Of a DNA stretch of 64,000 nucleotides, positions 27,126-36,132 are shown one piece after another (position 1 is the first letter of the stretch; each line of letters begins with the position of its first letter). The notes below the pieces were generated by a model that ran no database searches, was not told the DNA's origin, and worked only from the letters and a program-made list of their open reading frames with translations. The position numbers and the translations under genes are program-made. Origin of the DNA: Qipengyuania citrea (lineage in GTDB: Bacteria > Pseudomonadota > Alphaproteobacteria > Sphingomonadales > Sphingomonadaceae). Location: the NCBI RefSeq assembly GCF_024171405.1, contig NZ_JALJZT010000002.1, positions 1,240,001-1,304,000 of the forward strand. Direction: 5' to 3'.

Positions 27126-29311
27126 GCGCGCATCTCAAGCAGGACGAGCCCGATACCGCCAACCGGCTGGATTCGATGAAACAGGGCGTGATCGGGAAAC
27201 CGCTTAGCCGTGTCGAAGGGCTGGCCAAGGTCACGGGGACCGCCCCCTACGCTGCCGAATACCCGGTGGATGGTTGCGCCGAAGGCGTGCTGGTCACGGC
27301 CACCATCACCCGCGGCGAGATCGTCCGGATCGACAAGGACAGCGTGCTGGACCGTCCCGGTGTCATCGCGGTGATCGACGATGAACGGCTGACCACACGC
27401 GCCGCCCAGGGCACCGCGAACGAGGCGCCGCAGCAATCGCCGCAGACCGTCTGCTATTGGGGCCAGCCCATTGCGCTGGTGGTAGCGGAGACGTTCGAAC
27501 AGGCGCGCGACGCGGCGAAGCATCTCGTCGTCGAATATCGCGAGGAGCCGGGCGCGCCGCTGTTCCCCGCCGAGGTCGAGGCGGAGGAACAGGAGGACGA
27601 GACCGTCCGGCAAGGCGATCTGGCGCAGGCCATGTCTGCCGCCGCGCATAGCGTCGACGTCACCTACACTACCAAGGGGCATGCTTCCGCGGCGATGGAA
27701 CCGCATGCCGCCATTGCCGAGTGGGATGGCGAGAAGCTGACCGTCCATGCATCGCTGCAGATGCTGAACTACAATATCACCGAGCTGGCGGATTCGCTGG
27801 GCCTCGAGGAAGACAAGGTCAGGCTGGTCTCGCGCTTCGTCGGCGGCGGGTTCGGCTCGAAACTGGGAGTGAGCGAGGAAACCGTCGCCGCATCGCTTGC
27901 AGCCATCGAACTCCAGCGCCCGGTGCGCGTCGTCATGTCGCGCCAGCAGGTATTCCAATGCATCATGCGCCGGTCCGAAACGACCCAGCGCCTGCGGCTG
28001 GCGGCGGATACGGAAGGCCGGTTGACCGGCTTCGGCCATGAGGCACTGGTCTCGAACCTGCCGGGCGAAACCTTCGCCGAACCCGTGCTGCAATCCTCGC
28101 ATTTCCTTTATGGCGCCGACAATCGCGAGCTGATGCTCAACGTCGCGCGCATCCACCTTATGACCGCCGGCTCGGTCCGTGCACCGGGCGAAGCGGTCGG
28201 GATGCCCGCGCTCGAAGGCGCGATGGACGTGCTCGCCGAGGAGGTGGGTATCGATCCGGTCGAACTGCGGCTGCGCAATATCCCCGAAGACGATCCTGAA
28301 GAGGGCCTGCCGTTCTCGTCGCACAAGCTGGCCGAATGCCTCAGGCAGGGCGCCGATGCATTTGGCTGGGACGCGGGTCCGCGCAAGCCGCGCATGACGC
28401 GCGAGGGCGAATGGTGGGTTGGGACCGGGATGGCGAGCGCCGCCCGCGTCCACAATGTCGGCGAAGCCAAGGCGCGCGTGACGCTCAAGCCCGATGGCAC
28501 CGCACTGGTCGAAACCGACATGACCGATATCGGCACCGGGACCTATACGATCCTCGCCCAGATCGCAGGCGAGATGCTCGGTCTCGATACCGCCGACGTG
28601 CTGGTCGACCTTGGCGACACACGCCACCCGCGCGGTCCGGGTTCGGGCGGCAGCTGGGGCGCGTCTTCAAGCGGTTCGGCGGTCTATGTGGCGTGCAAGG
28701 CGCTGCGCGAGGAACTGGCGTCGCGTGTCGGCGTGGCCGAGACAGAGCTCGATCTCGCCAATGGTCAGGTCGTCGGCGGCCAGACACTGGTGCAATTGCT
28801 GGGTGGTGCAGACCTCGCACAGGAAGGCCATTACGAACCCGGCGCTATCGAAGACGACTTTACCGCGGCGGGATTTGGCGCCTTCTTCGCACAGGTGCGG
28901 GTCAACCATTATACCGGCGAAACCCGCGTCGATCGCATGCTGGGCGCGTTCGGTTTCGGCCGCGTGCTCAACCGCAAGACCGCGCGTTCGCAATGCCTCG
29001 GCGGGATCACCTGGAGCATCGGGGCGGCGCTGACCGAAGCGCTCGAATTCGATCCGCGCGATGGCCATCTGGGGAATTGCGATCTCGCCGAATACCATGT
29101 CCCGGTACACCGCGACGTGCCCGATCTCGAGGTCATCATGGTCGAGGAACGCGATCCCGCGGCCAGCCCGATCCAGGCCAAGGGCATTGGCGAGCTGGGC
29201 ATGTGCGGCGGCGCGGCGGCGATTGCCAATGCGATCTACCACGCCAGCGGCGCACGGCTGTTCGATTATCCGATGACCCCCGACCGCGTGCTGGCGTGCA
29301 TGCCCGATTGA
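27122..29311 (+). CDS. Molybdenum hydroxylase large (molybdopterin-binding) subunit (PaoC/YagR-like)
   Basis: This 729-residue subunit binds the molybdopterin cofactor. Seen are GGGFGSKLGVSEE, the cofactor-contact loops GSVRAPGEAVGMPALE and GSGGSWGASSSGSAV, and the catalytic Glu691 in GIGELGMCGG. It hydroxylates an aldehyde or N-heterocycle with water; the layout resembles aldehyde oxidoreductase PaoABC. The substrate is not predictable. The next gene, an XdhC-like cofactor-insertion factor, starts at the shared base of TGATG. Confidence 0.92.
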   Translation: MSAHLKQDEPDTANRLDSMKQGVIGKPLSRVEGLAKVTGTAPYAAEYPVDGCAEGVLVTATITRGEIVRIDKDSVLDRPGVIAVIDDERLTTRAAQGTANEAPQQSPQTVCYWGQPIALVVAETFEQARDAAKHLVVEYREEPGAPLFPAEVEAEEQEDETVRQGDLAQAMSAAAHSVDVTYTTKGHASAAMEPHAAIAEWDGEKLTVHASLQMLNYNITELADSLGLEEDKVRLVSRFVGGGFGSKLGVSEETVAASLAAIELQRPVRVVMSRQQVFQCIMRRSETTQRLRLAADTEGRLTGFGHEALVSNLPGETFAEPVLQSSHFLYGADNRELMLNVARIHLMTAGSVRAPGEAVGMPALEGAMDVLAEEVGIDPVELRLRNIPEDDPEEGLPFSSHKLAECLRQGADAFGWDAGPRKPRMTREGEWWVGTGMASAARVHNVGEAKARVTLKPDGTALVETDMTDIGTGTYTILAQIAGEMLGLDTADVLVDLGDTRHPRGPGSGGSWGASSSGSAVYVACKALREELASRVGVAETELDLANGQVVGGQTLVQLLGGADLAQEGHYEPGAIEDDFTAAGFGAFFAQVRVNHYTGETRVDRMLGAFGFGRVLNRKTARSQCLGGITWSIGAALTEALEFDPRDGHLGNCDLAEYHVPVHRDVPDLEVIMVEERDPAASPIQAKGIGELGMCGGAAAIANAIYHASGARLFDYPMTPDRVLACMPD

Positions 29312-30162
29312 TGCGGGCCGAGTGGACAATTCGGCAGGATATCGACGAGGATCACGCCGCGCTAGTCGCAGCCTGCGAGCCCGGCGTCGGGCTGTGTACC
29401 ATTGTCGGGATCGAGGGCAGTTTTTCGCGGCGGCTGGGCGCGCAACTCGCGGTGCTTTCCGATGGGACGACCGTAGGCAGCCTGTCCGATGGCTGTCTCG
29501 AAGCGCAACTCGCCAGCGATCTGCGCGGGCAAGCGGGCCCGCGCGTCATCCGCTATGGAAGCGGTTCGGCGATGGTGGATTTTCGCCTGCCGTGCGGCGG
29601 CGGGCTGGATATCCTGCTCGATCCTGCACCCGACCGCTTCGCATGTCGCGAGATCGTGCGAATGCTCGACAGCCGCCGCCCGGCCATACTCCCGCTGCCA
29701 TCCCCGTCCCCGCTGGCTGAGCGTCGCTATCACCCGCGTCTCAAGATCGCGGTTATCGGCGAGGGGCCAGAGCTCGACGCCTTTGCTCGGCTTGGGGACG
29801 CAATGGGACTGCATGTCGAGCTACATCGCAAAGACGACCTTACGCTCGGCTCGCCCGCGCCGCATGTCACGCTTGATCGCTGGACCGCCGCGCTGCTCCT
29901 GTTTCACGATCACGAATGGGAAGCCGCACTGCTCGAACAATTGACCTCGGGGCAGGCATTCTACATCGGCGCGCAGGGCGGCGAGAATGCGCGGATCGAA
30001 CGCGCGTTGACGCTCGCCGCGCGCGGCGTGGACGAGCAGGCCATCGCGTCCATTCGCAGCCCGATCGGCCTGATCCCCTCGTGCAAGTCGCCCACCACGC
30101 TGGCGCTGTCCGCGCTGGCGGAGATCGTTGCCGAATATGAGCGATTGCGTGCCGCCGATTGA
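29311..30162 (+). CDS. XdhC family molybdenum cofactor insertion protein
   Basis: This 283-residue protein has an N-terminal XdhC/CoxI domain (GLCTIVGIEGSFSRRLGAQL, GSLSDGCLEAQLA) and a C-terminal Rossmann-like domain with KSPTTLALSALAEIV near the end. In Rhodobacter XdhC binds the cofactor, promotes its sulfuration and delivers it to xanthine dehydrogenase. The gene overlaps the large subunit by one base (TGATG) and the MocA-like gene by 26 bases. The middle section is poorly conserved. Confidence 0.88.
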   Translation: MRAEWTIRQDIDEDHAALVAACEPGVGLCTIVGIEGSFSRRLGAQLAVLSDGTTVGSLSDGCLEAQLASDLRGQAGPRVIRYGSGSAMVDFRLPCGGGLDILLDPAPDRFACREIVRMLDSRRPAILPLPSPSPLAERRYHPRLKIAVIGEGPELDAFARLGDAMGLHVELHRKDDLTLGSPAPHVTLDRWTAALLLFHDHEWEAALLEQLTSGQAFYIGAQGGENARIERALTLAARGVDEQAIASIRSPIGLIPSCKSPTTLALSALAEIVAEYERLRAAD

Positions 30163-30730
30163 CCCCGGGGTGGGCTTCATCCTGCTCGCGGCTGGCCGGG
30201 GACAGCGGTTCGGCCGCGACAAGCTCACCCAGGACTTCCGCGGCCAGCCGCTATGGTCGTGGGTCGCGCTGGCGGCGGAAGAAGCCGGGTTTGCGCAGCG
30301 ATACCTTGTCAGCGGCCCGCATTCGGCCATCCCGGCGCGGAGCGGTTGGCATGCGGTGATCAATAACCGTGCCGCCGAGGGCATGGGGACGTCGATTGCA
30401 GCGGGCGTGCGTGCTGCACAGCACTGTTCGCGCGTGGTTATTGCGCTGGCCGACATGCCGCTGGTCGAGCCTGCCCATCTGCGCCTGCTGGCCGAATCCG
30501 TCGGCCCGGTATTCACCCGCTATGCCAGCGGCGTCGAAGGATCGCCCGCAGGCTTTCCGCGCAGCGTCTTCGACCGCCTCTGCGCCTTGCAGGGCGAGGC
30601 TGGTGCGCGGAGCCTGAGTTTGCCGGACGCAACCGCGATCACCCCGGCCAGCGCCACGGCGCTGGCGGACATCGATACGCCCGAAGACCTGCTCGCGCTT
30701 TCGTCGCGGCACACTGCCGGGCGCCGCTAA
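30137..30730 (+). CDS. MobA/MocA-like molybdenum cofactor nucleotidyltransferase
   Basis: This 197-residue protein has the nucleotidyltransferase motif LLAAGRGQRFGRDKL and the metal-binding Asp in VVIALADMPLVEP. MocA adds CMP to molybdopterin, giving the cytosine-dinucleotide form used by hydroxylases of the xanthine oxidase family; MobA adds GMP. The genomic linkage favours MocA. It overlaps the XdhC-like gene, and TTG at 30128 is an alternative start. It is the last gene of the operon. Confidence 0.88.
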   Translation: MSDCVPPIDPGVGFILLAAGRGQRFGRDKLTQDFRGQPLWSWVALAAEEAGFAQRYLVSGPHSAIPARSGWHAVINNRAAEGMGTSIAAGVRAAQHCSRVVIALADMPLVEPAHLRLLAESVGPVFTRYASGVEGSPAGFPRSVFDRLCALQGEAGARSLSLPDATAITPASATALADIDTPEDLLALSSRHTAGRR

Positions 30731-30787
30731 CCCCTTCGGCCACCCCCTGTTCCCAGCTTAAACAATGATGGGTTGGGAGGCGGCGAT

Positions 30788-30815
30788 GGGCTCCGCCCGT
30801 TAGCGGGGTGAAGCC
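30788..30815 (+). promoter_or_regulatory. Hairpin in the leader of the sucrose-phosphate-synthase-like gene
   Basis: GGCT (30789-30792) with CCGC pairs with GCGG and AGCC (to 30815), a short imperfect stem directly upstream of the AAGGGGA ribosome site. It may modulate translation of the TTG-initiated gene. No known riboswitch class was recognised. Confidence 0.25.
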
Positions 30816-30832
30816 AATCAAGGGGACCTGTT

Positions 30833-32899
30833 TTGCATATCGTATCGCTCGCACTCGGCGGCTGCCTGAAAGGCGAGCCGGTCCGGTACGGGATCACCGA
30901 AGATACGGGGGGGCACATCACCTACATCCTGGGCGAGATGGAAGCGCTTGCCCGGCGCGGCGATGTGGAAATGGCGGAAATCATTACACGGCGGTTCGAC
31001 GATCCGCGGCTCGGGGCGATCCATGCCGAGGCCGAGGAATGGCTTGGTCCCAAGCTGGTCATACGGCGCATCGACAGCGGCAACCGGCGCTATCTGGCGA
31101 AGGAAGCGCTGAGCGCCGACCGCGCCGCCTTTACCGAGGCGCTGATTGCGGAACTGGGGCAGCGCGAGCGGTTGCCCGACCTCATCCACGCGCATTTCGC
31201 CGATGCAGCGGATGTGGCACGCAAGGTCGAAGACGCGCTGGGCATTCCCTTCATCTACACTGCGCATTCTCTCGGCATGGACAAGCGCCGGGCAATGGAT
31301 ACTCCTAGCGCCGCGCTCGAGGCGCGGATCGCGGAAGAGGACCGGGCGATCGCGGGTGCGCGGGCAATCATCGGTTCGTCGCGCGACGAATGCGAACGGC
31401 AGCTTGCGGCTTATCCTTCGGCCCGGATCGGCAAGATCCATCGCCTGATCCCGGGGATCGACCACAGCGCCGCGGGCGGGGAAATTTCGTCGGCGATCGA
31501 ACTCGTTTCCGCGTTTCTGCGCGAACCGATGAAGCCCGTGGTGCTGGCGATCGCCCGCCCCGTCCACAAGAAGAACCTCGTCCGGCTCGTGGAAGCCTTC
31601 GGCAAGTCGCCTACGCTGCGCGAACAGTGCAATCTGGTGGTTCTCGCCGGGCTACGCGACGATCTGCAATCGGGCGAAGCGGAACAGCAGGATGTGCTGC
31701 GCGGTCTCGTCGATGCCATCGACCGCCATGATCTCTACGGCAAGGTCGCCTATCCCAAGTCGCACACGCGCCAGCAGGTCAAGGAACTCTATACTCTCGC
31801 CGCCCGGACGCGCGGCGTATTCGTCAATCCGGCGCTGATGGAGCCCTATGGCCTGACACTGGTCGAGGCAGCCGCGCACGGCGTGCCTGTCGTCGCCACC
31901 AAAATCGGCGGCCCGCAGGACATCGTCGGCGAGCTCGAGCATGGCTTGCTGGTCGACCCGGGGAGCGAAAACGAAATCGCCGAGGCGATCGAGCGATTGG
32001 TGACCGATCGCCGACTGTGGGAAACCTGCTCGCACAATGGACAGGCCAACAGCCGGGAGGTCAACTGGGATGCCTATGCGGGCGGCTTCATGGCAATCGC
32101 CAGGCAGGTCACCGCGCCCGCCACCGCGCTGCGCCCGAGACCTGCCCATTTGCTGGTCAGCGATCTCGACAACACGCTGACCGGGTGCGACCGCGGCGCG
32201 CTGCGCATCGGCCAGTTCTTCCAGCGGCAGGCGCAGTTCGGCTTCGTGATCGCCACCGGTCGCTCGATCGTGGAAGCGCGGCGGCTGGTGCGCGACTGGA
32301 AGCTGCCCGATCCGCGCGCCTGGATAACTTCGGTCGGCACCGAAATCTATGTCGAACGTGGCGGCGATCTGGTGCTCGACACCGACTATGCCAACGGCAT
32401 CGGCTATGAATGGCATCCCACTGCCATCGACGAGGCGCTGGGCGATCTGCCGGATTTGATCCCGCAGGCGAGCTACGAGCAACGCCCCTTCAAGCGCAGC
32501 TACTTTGCCGGCTCGCCCGGGATGGCGGCGCAGGTCGAGGACCGGCTGCGCAGCCATGGCATTCCGGCGCGCGTGGTGTTCAGCCACGACCGCTTGCTCG
32601 ATGTCCTGCCCCCCATGGCAGGCAAGGCAGCGGCGATGGGGCATGTTGCCCGCATGTTCGACGTGCCGGTCGAACAGGTCTTTGCGGCCGGCGACAGCGG
32701 CAATGACGAGGATATGCTGACCGCCTGCCAGAACGCGATCATGGTCGGCAATCACGCGGCGGAGATCGCCGCCTTGGCGAGGCGCCCCAATGTCTATCTG
32801 GCGCGGCGCAGCCACGCAGCCGGCACGCTCGAGGGCATTCTTGCACAGCACCGCGCGCAGCGGCTTCGCGAACGCCGGGATACGAGGATTTCAGCATGA
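30833..32899 (+). CDS. Sucrose-phosphate synthase-like: glycosyltransferase + HAD phosphatase fusion
   Basis: The protein has 688 residues and starts at TTG 30833. Residues 1 to about 430 form a GT4-type glycosyltransferase with DTGGHITYILGEMEALARRG, an SPS-family hallmark, and a nucleotide-sugar pocket at MEPYGLTLVEAAAHG. Residues 440 to 688 form a HAD-IIB phosphatase with LVSDLDNTLTG (catalytic Asp pair) and AAGDSGNDEDML. Such fusions make sucrose-6-phosphate from UDP-glucose and fructose-6-phosphate and then dephosphorylate it. A related phospho-disaccharide is possible. It starts a cluster of glycosyltransferases (ATGA overlap with the next gene). Confidence 0.85.
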   Translation: MHIVSLALGGCLKGEPVRYGITEDTGGHITYILGEMEALARRGDVEMAEIITRRFDDPRLGAIHAEAEEWLGPKLVIRRIDSGNRRYLAKEALSADRAAFTEALIAELGQRERLPDLIHAHFADAADVARKVEDALGIPFIYTAHSLGMDKRRAMDTPSAALEARIAEEDRAIAGARAIIGSSRDECERQLAAYPSARIGKIHRLIPGIDHSAAGGEISSAIELVSAFLREPMKPVVLAIARPVHKKNLVRLVEAFGKSPTLREQCNLVVLAGLRDDLQSGEAEQQDVLRGLVDAIDRHDLYGKVAYPKSHTRQQVKELYTLAARTRGVFVNPALMEPYGLTLVEAAAHGVPVVATKIGGPQDIVGELEHGLLVDPGSENEIAEAIERLVTDRRLWETCSHNGQANSREVNWDAYAGGFMAIARQVTAPATALRPRPAHLLVSDLDNTLTGCDRGALRIGQFFQRQAQFGFVIATGRSIVEARRLVRDWKLPDPRAWITSVGTEIYVERGGDLVLDTDYANGIGYEWHPTAIDEALGDLPDLIPQASYEQRPFKRSYFAGSPGMAAQVEDRLRSHGIPARVVFSHDRLLDVLPPMAGKAAAMGHVARMFDVPVEQVFAAGDSGNDEDMLTACQNAIMVGNHAAEIAALARRPNVYLARRSHAAGTLEGILAQHRAQRLRERRDTRISA

Positions 32900-34035
32900 G
32901 CATGACCGGACCCATCGGCTATTTCGTCCATCACCAGGGGCGCGGCCATGCCGAGCGCGCGGCGGCGATCGCCAATGAATTGATCGGGTCGCGCGGTGTG
33001 AGGCTGTTCTGCGCGCGGGACGACATCTTCCCCGCGCTCGACAAGCGGATCGAAATTCGGAAAATCCCCTCGCTATTCGAACCCACCGGGCAGGAAGCGC
33101 CCGCCATGGCCGCGCTCCCGATGCCCGAGACGGTTCACTGCGCCCCGCTCGGCTGGCCGACGATTACCGATGCCTTTGGCGCGATTTCGGGGTGGTTTGC
33201 GCAGGCCCGCCCCGCCCTCTTCGTGACCGATGTCTCCGCCGAACTGGGCCAGTTGGCGCGGCTGTGTTCGGTGCCGCATGTCGCGGTGCTCCAGCATGGC
33301 GAGCGCGGCGATGCCGGGCATCTCGCGGCCTATGACAGCGCGGTCGGCCTGCTGGCGCCCTATTCGGAACGGATCGAACAGCACGACCGCCCAGCCTATC
33401 TGCGCCGCAAGACGCACTATGCCTCGGGCGTGGGGATCGACTGTTCGCCGTTCCCCACCAAGCGCGAGGCGCGGCGCAAGCTCGGACTGGGCGAGGAGGA
33501 CGAGATCGTGCTGGTCATCGCCGGCGGCGGCGGGGAAGGCACCCCGTCAACGCCGCTGACTCTGGGCGCGCGCGCCGAGCCCGAGGCCCGCTGGATCACC
33601 ATCGGCAAGGTCCGCAGCGAATGGCACGAAACCCCGCCGGGCAATCTCGACCATCGCGGCTGGGTCGAAAACCCGCGCGACTGGATCGCCGCGGCGGACC
33701 GGGTCGTTTCGTCCTGCGGAAATACCACCGTCCATATGGTGCTGGCAGCGGGCAAGCCCTGGGTGGTCATCCCCGAATGGCGCTATTTCGACGAGCAGTT
33801 CTGCAAGGCCGAAGTGCTCGATCGCGAAGGGCTCGCAGCGGTATCGCGCCATTGGCCCTCGCACCCCGCCGCATGGGAGCGGCTGTGGACGGCCGCGGCG
33901 CTGATCGATGTCGAACAGCAGCGGGCGATCATCGAACCACGCCCGGCCCAGGCCGCAGCGGCCTGGCTCGACAGTCTCGCGACCGAGCTGTGGCAGGGGA
34001 CGGAAGGCAAGCCCGCGCTGGAGATCGTGGCATGA
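32896..34035 (+). CDS. GT28/MurG-like glycosyltransferase
   Basis: This 379-residue protein begins with the hallmark of the GT-B family, FVHHQGRGHAERAAAIANEL, and has the donor-binding C-terminal half with VVSSCGNTTVHMVLAAGKPW, where a Gly-rich/Thr segment holds the nucleotide diphosphate. No signal or membrane helix is seen. The likely donor is a UDP-sugar; the acceptor is unknown. It overlaps the SPS-like gene by ATGA and the GT2 gene by ATGA, so it is translationally coupled to both. Confidence 0.8.
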   Translation: MSMTGPIGYFVHHQGRGHAERAAAIANELIGSRGVRLFCARDDIFPALDKRIEIRKIPSLFEPTGQEAPAMAALPMPETVHCAPLGWPTITDAFGAISGWFAQARPALFVTDVSAELGQLARLCSVPHVAVLQHGERGDAGHLAAYDSAVGLLAPYSERIEQHDRPAYLRRKTHYASGVGIDCSPFPTKREARRKLGLGEEDEIVLVIAGGGGEGTPSTPLTLGARAEPEARWITIGKVRSEWHETPPGNLDHRGWVENPRDWIAAADRVVSSCGNTTVHMVLAAGKPWVVIPEWRYFDEQFCKAEVLDREGLAAVSRHWPSHPAAWERLWTAAALIDVEQQRAIIEPRPAQAAAAWLDSLATELWQGTEGKPALEIVA

Positions 34036-34973
34036 AGATATCGGTATGCACGCTCGCGCATGGGCGCGAAGACCATCTGCGCAATCTGGTCAGCGGATTG
34101 AACCATTCGCGCCGCCCGCCTTGCGAACTGGTGGTCGCGGTCATGCAGGACAACCGCTACGATCTTCCGAGCACAAGCTTCCCGGTCCGGCAGGTATTGC
34201 TGGGGAGCCAGGGCATCTGCCTCGCGGAGGCGAGGAACACCGCCGCCGAACATGCGCGCGGCGAATTGCTGATCTTCCTCGATGTCGACTGCATCCCCGC
34301 GCCGGGATTGATCGAGGACTATGCCGCCGCCTCTGCCTTCAACGAAGGCGTGCTGATGGGCGAGGTCGGCTATCTCCCGCAGGGCGCGACCGAGCAGGGT
34401 ATCGACTATGCGCAGTTCGAACAGCTCGCGGTCACGCATCGCGACCGCGCCGGTCCGCCGCGCGGGATGGTCGGGCACTGCGGCGACTACCGCTGCTTCT
34501 GGTCGCTCAATTTTGCGCTGCCCGCCGCAACCTTCCGCGACCTCGGCGGGTTCGATCCGCGCTATGTCGGCTATGGCGGCGAGGATACCGATTTCGGTCG
34601 CACGATTGCGGCGCATGACGTGCCGCTGTGGTGGGCGCGCGGGGCGAAGGCCTATCACCAATATCACAAGCATCACATGCCGCCGGTGCACCATCTCGAC
34701 AGCGTGGTCGCCAATGCGCAGGTTTTTGCCGAGAAATGGGGCGAGCCGACGATGCAGCACTGGCTTCGCGCGTTCCGCCTCATGGGGCTGATCGAGCCCG
34801 ATGGAAACGGCGGCTGGATCAAGCTGCGCGAACCGGGCGAAGCGCATTTCGCACTCACCCGGCAGCAGGAACACCAGCCTTATGCGAGCAGTTCGGTCGT
34901 GCTCGAAGAGCTCGAGGCCCAGGCGAGCCGCGGCAAGGAAGCGAGCCGGGCCCCGGCGATGACCTTGGCGTAG
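34032..34973 (+). CDS. GT2 family glycosyltransferase with galactosyltransferase-type C-terminus
   Basis: This 313-residue protein has a GT-A fold with the metal-binding DVD in IFLDVDCIPAPGL and the C-terminal GGFDPRYVGYGGEDTDFG, typical of the Glyco_transf_7C/galactosyltransferase type. An unusual His-rich stretch (YHQYHKHHMPPVHHL) follows. The gene is coupled to the upstream GT by ATGA. Its last 94 bases overlap, in antisense, the 3' end of the convergent GT4 gene; both reading frames continue convincingly across the overlap, so it is not an annotation artefact. The acceptor is unknown. Confidence 0.83.
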   Translation: MKISVCTLAHGREDHLRNLVSGLNHSRRPPCELVVAVMQDNRYDLPSTSFPVRQVLLGSQGICLAEARNTAAEHARGELLIFLDVDCIPAPGLIEDYAAASAFNEGVLMGEVGYLPQGATEQGIDYAQFEQLAVTHRDRAGPPRGMVGHCGDYRCFWSLNFALPAATFRDLGGFDPRYVGYGGEDTDFGRTIAAHDVPLWWARGAKAYHQYHKHHMPPVHHLDSVVANAQVFAEKWGEPTMQHWLRAFRLMGLIEPDGNGGWIKLREPGEAHFALTRQQEHQPYASSSVVLEELEAQASRGKEASRAPAMTLA

Positions 34974-36001
34974 CAACGCTCGTAGCCTGCGATCATCGCT
35001 TCGATCGAGAGCATGCTGGTCGCCCGTTCGCGGCACGCGGCGCGATCGATCGAACCAAGCCGCCGGATGGCATGCGCCAACGCGCCGACATCGCCGCCTT
35101 TGACCAGGATCCCGCAGTCTCCGACGACTTCGGACAGCGCCCCGCGATTGAACCCTGCGACGGGCGTGCCGCAGGAGAGTGCTTCTGCCGCCACCAGGCC
35201 GAACGGTTCGTCCCACAAGGGCGTGACCAGCGCGCCCCGGGCCTGCGCGACTTCCTGTCGCAGGTGTTCGGCGGACCGGTGTCCGTGAAATTCGATCCCC
35301 CCGTCGAGGAACGGTTCTACCTTGGCGGCGAAATAAGCAGCATCTTCGACCGGCCCGAAAATCTTCAGCCGTGCCCGCGCTTTGCGCGCCGCCTGGATCG
35401 CTTCGGCCAGTCCCTTGTCGGGGACGATGCGGCCTACCCATGTCAGATAGTCGCCCGGCTCACCCGCGGGCACCCAGCGGTCAGTATCGATGCCGTTGGG
35501 GATCACCTCGAGATCGGGACACCCGCGGTCGGCCCATAGGGATTGCTGATCGCGCGAGGTCACGGTGAAGCCGATATTCGGCTGCGCGCGCGCCGCTTCC
35601 ACGGCATCGAACATCGTCCCGAAGGGCGGGACATGCTGCGAGGTTACGCAGGGAATTCCCGCTTGCGCGCACCAGGCGATGATCTCGGGAAACAGCGAGT
35701 TGTTATGGACCACATCATACCCGCCCCCGCCGATCTTCAGCAGCACGCGCTCGAAGGCGGCACGCTGGTAGGCAGCGAGTTCGCTGGTGCCGCGATAGAC
35801 GCGCCAGGGCAGCACCTCGTCATAGGGCGCCGCACAGATCGGTACCAGATTCTCGTCATGCGACCCTTCGGCGGCGAAGAGATCGACCTCGTGCCCGGCT
35901 GCGCGTAGCCCGCGGCACAGCATGTCGCAATGCGCCTCCATCCCGCCGCCGAAGGGTTCGGCGATGGCATGGCGGATATGGGCGAGGACCGCGATTTTCA
36001 T
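34880..36001 (-). CDS. GT4 family glycosyltransferase
   Basis: This 373-residue GT-B protein has an N-terminal acceptor domain (GGGMEAHCDMLCRGLRAAGHEVDLF) and the donor site EPFGLVAAEALSCGTPVAGFNRG, with the E-x7-E motif. Length is typical. The C-terminal 25 residues are low complexity (Ser/Thr-rich) and fall in the 94-base overlap with the convergent GT2 gene. The promoter lies in the divergent region shared with the first Crp/Fnr gene. The substrate is unknown. Confidence 0.85.
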   Translation of the reverse strand: MKIAVLAHIRHAIAEPFGGGMEAHCDMLCRGLRAAGHEVDLFAAEGSHDENLVPICAAPYDEVLPWRVYRGTSELAAYQRAAFERVLLKIGGGGYDVVHNNSLFPEIIAWCAQAGIPCVTSQHVPPFGTMFDAVEAARAQPNIGFTVTSRDQQSLWADRGCPDLEVIPNGIDTDRWVPAGEPGDYLTWVGRIVPDKGLAEAIQAARKARARLKIFGPVEDAAYFAAKVEPFLDGGIEFHGHRSAEHLRQEVAQARGALVTPLWDEPFGLVAAEALSCGTPVAGFNRGALSEVVGDCGILVKGGDVGALAHAIRRLGSIDRAACRERATSMLSIEAMIAGYERCYAKVIAGARLASLPRLAWASSSSSTTELLA

Positions 36002-36132
36002 GGGCGGATCGGGCTGTTGAAAGACATGACAGGCAAACGCACCATGAGCCGCGCTTCGGCAAAGCTAACATTTATGCAATGTGCTACCGGAACGGCGGAC
36101 ACGGCATTGCATTTTGTCGACAGGAGGACACG
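36002..36132. promoter_or_regulatory. Divergent control region with inverted repeat
   Basis: The region lies between the GT4 gene and the first Crp/Fnr gene. ATGCAATG (36074-36081) and CATTGCAT (36105-36112) form a perfect 8-bp inverted repeat with 23 bases between. The left part also carries AAAGCTAACAT (36061-36071), which recurs at 37714 in front of the second Crp/Fnr gene. AGGAGG precedes the ATG at 36133. Confidence 0.6.

Noticed and set aside
30788..30815. Leader hairpin considered as a riboswitch
   Set aside because: No conserved core of any known riboswitch class was recognised; it is listed only as a weak regulatory hairpin.
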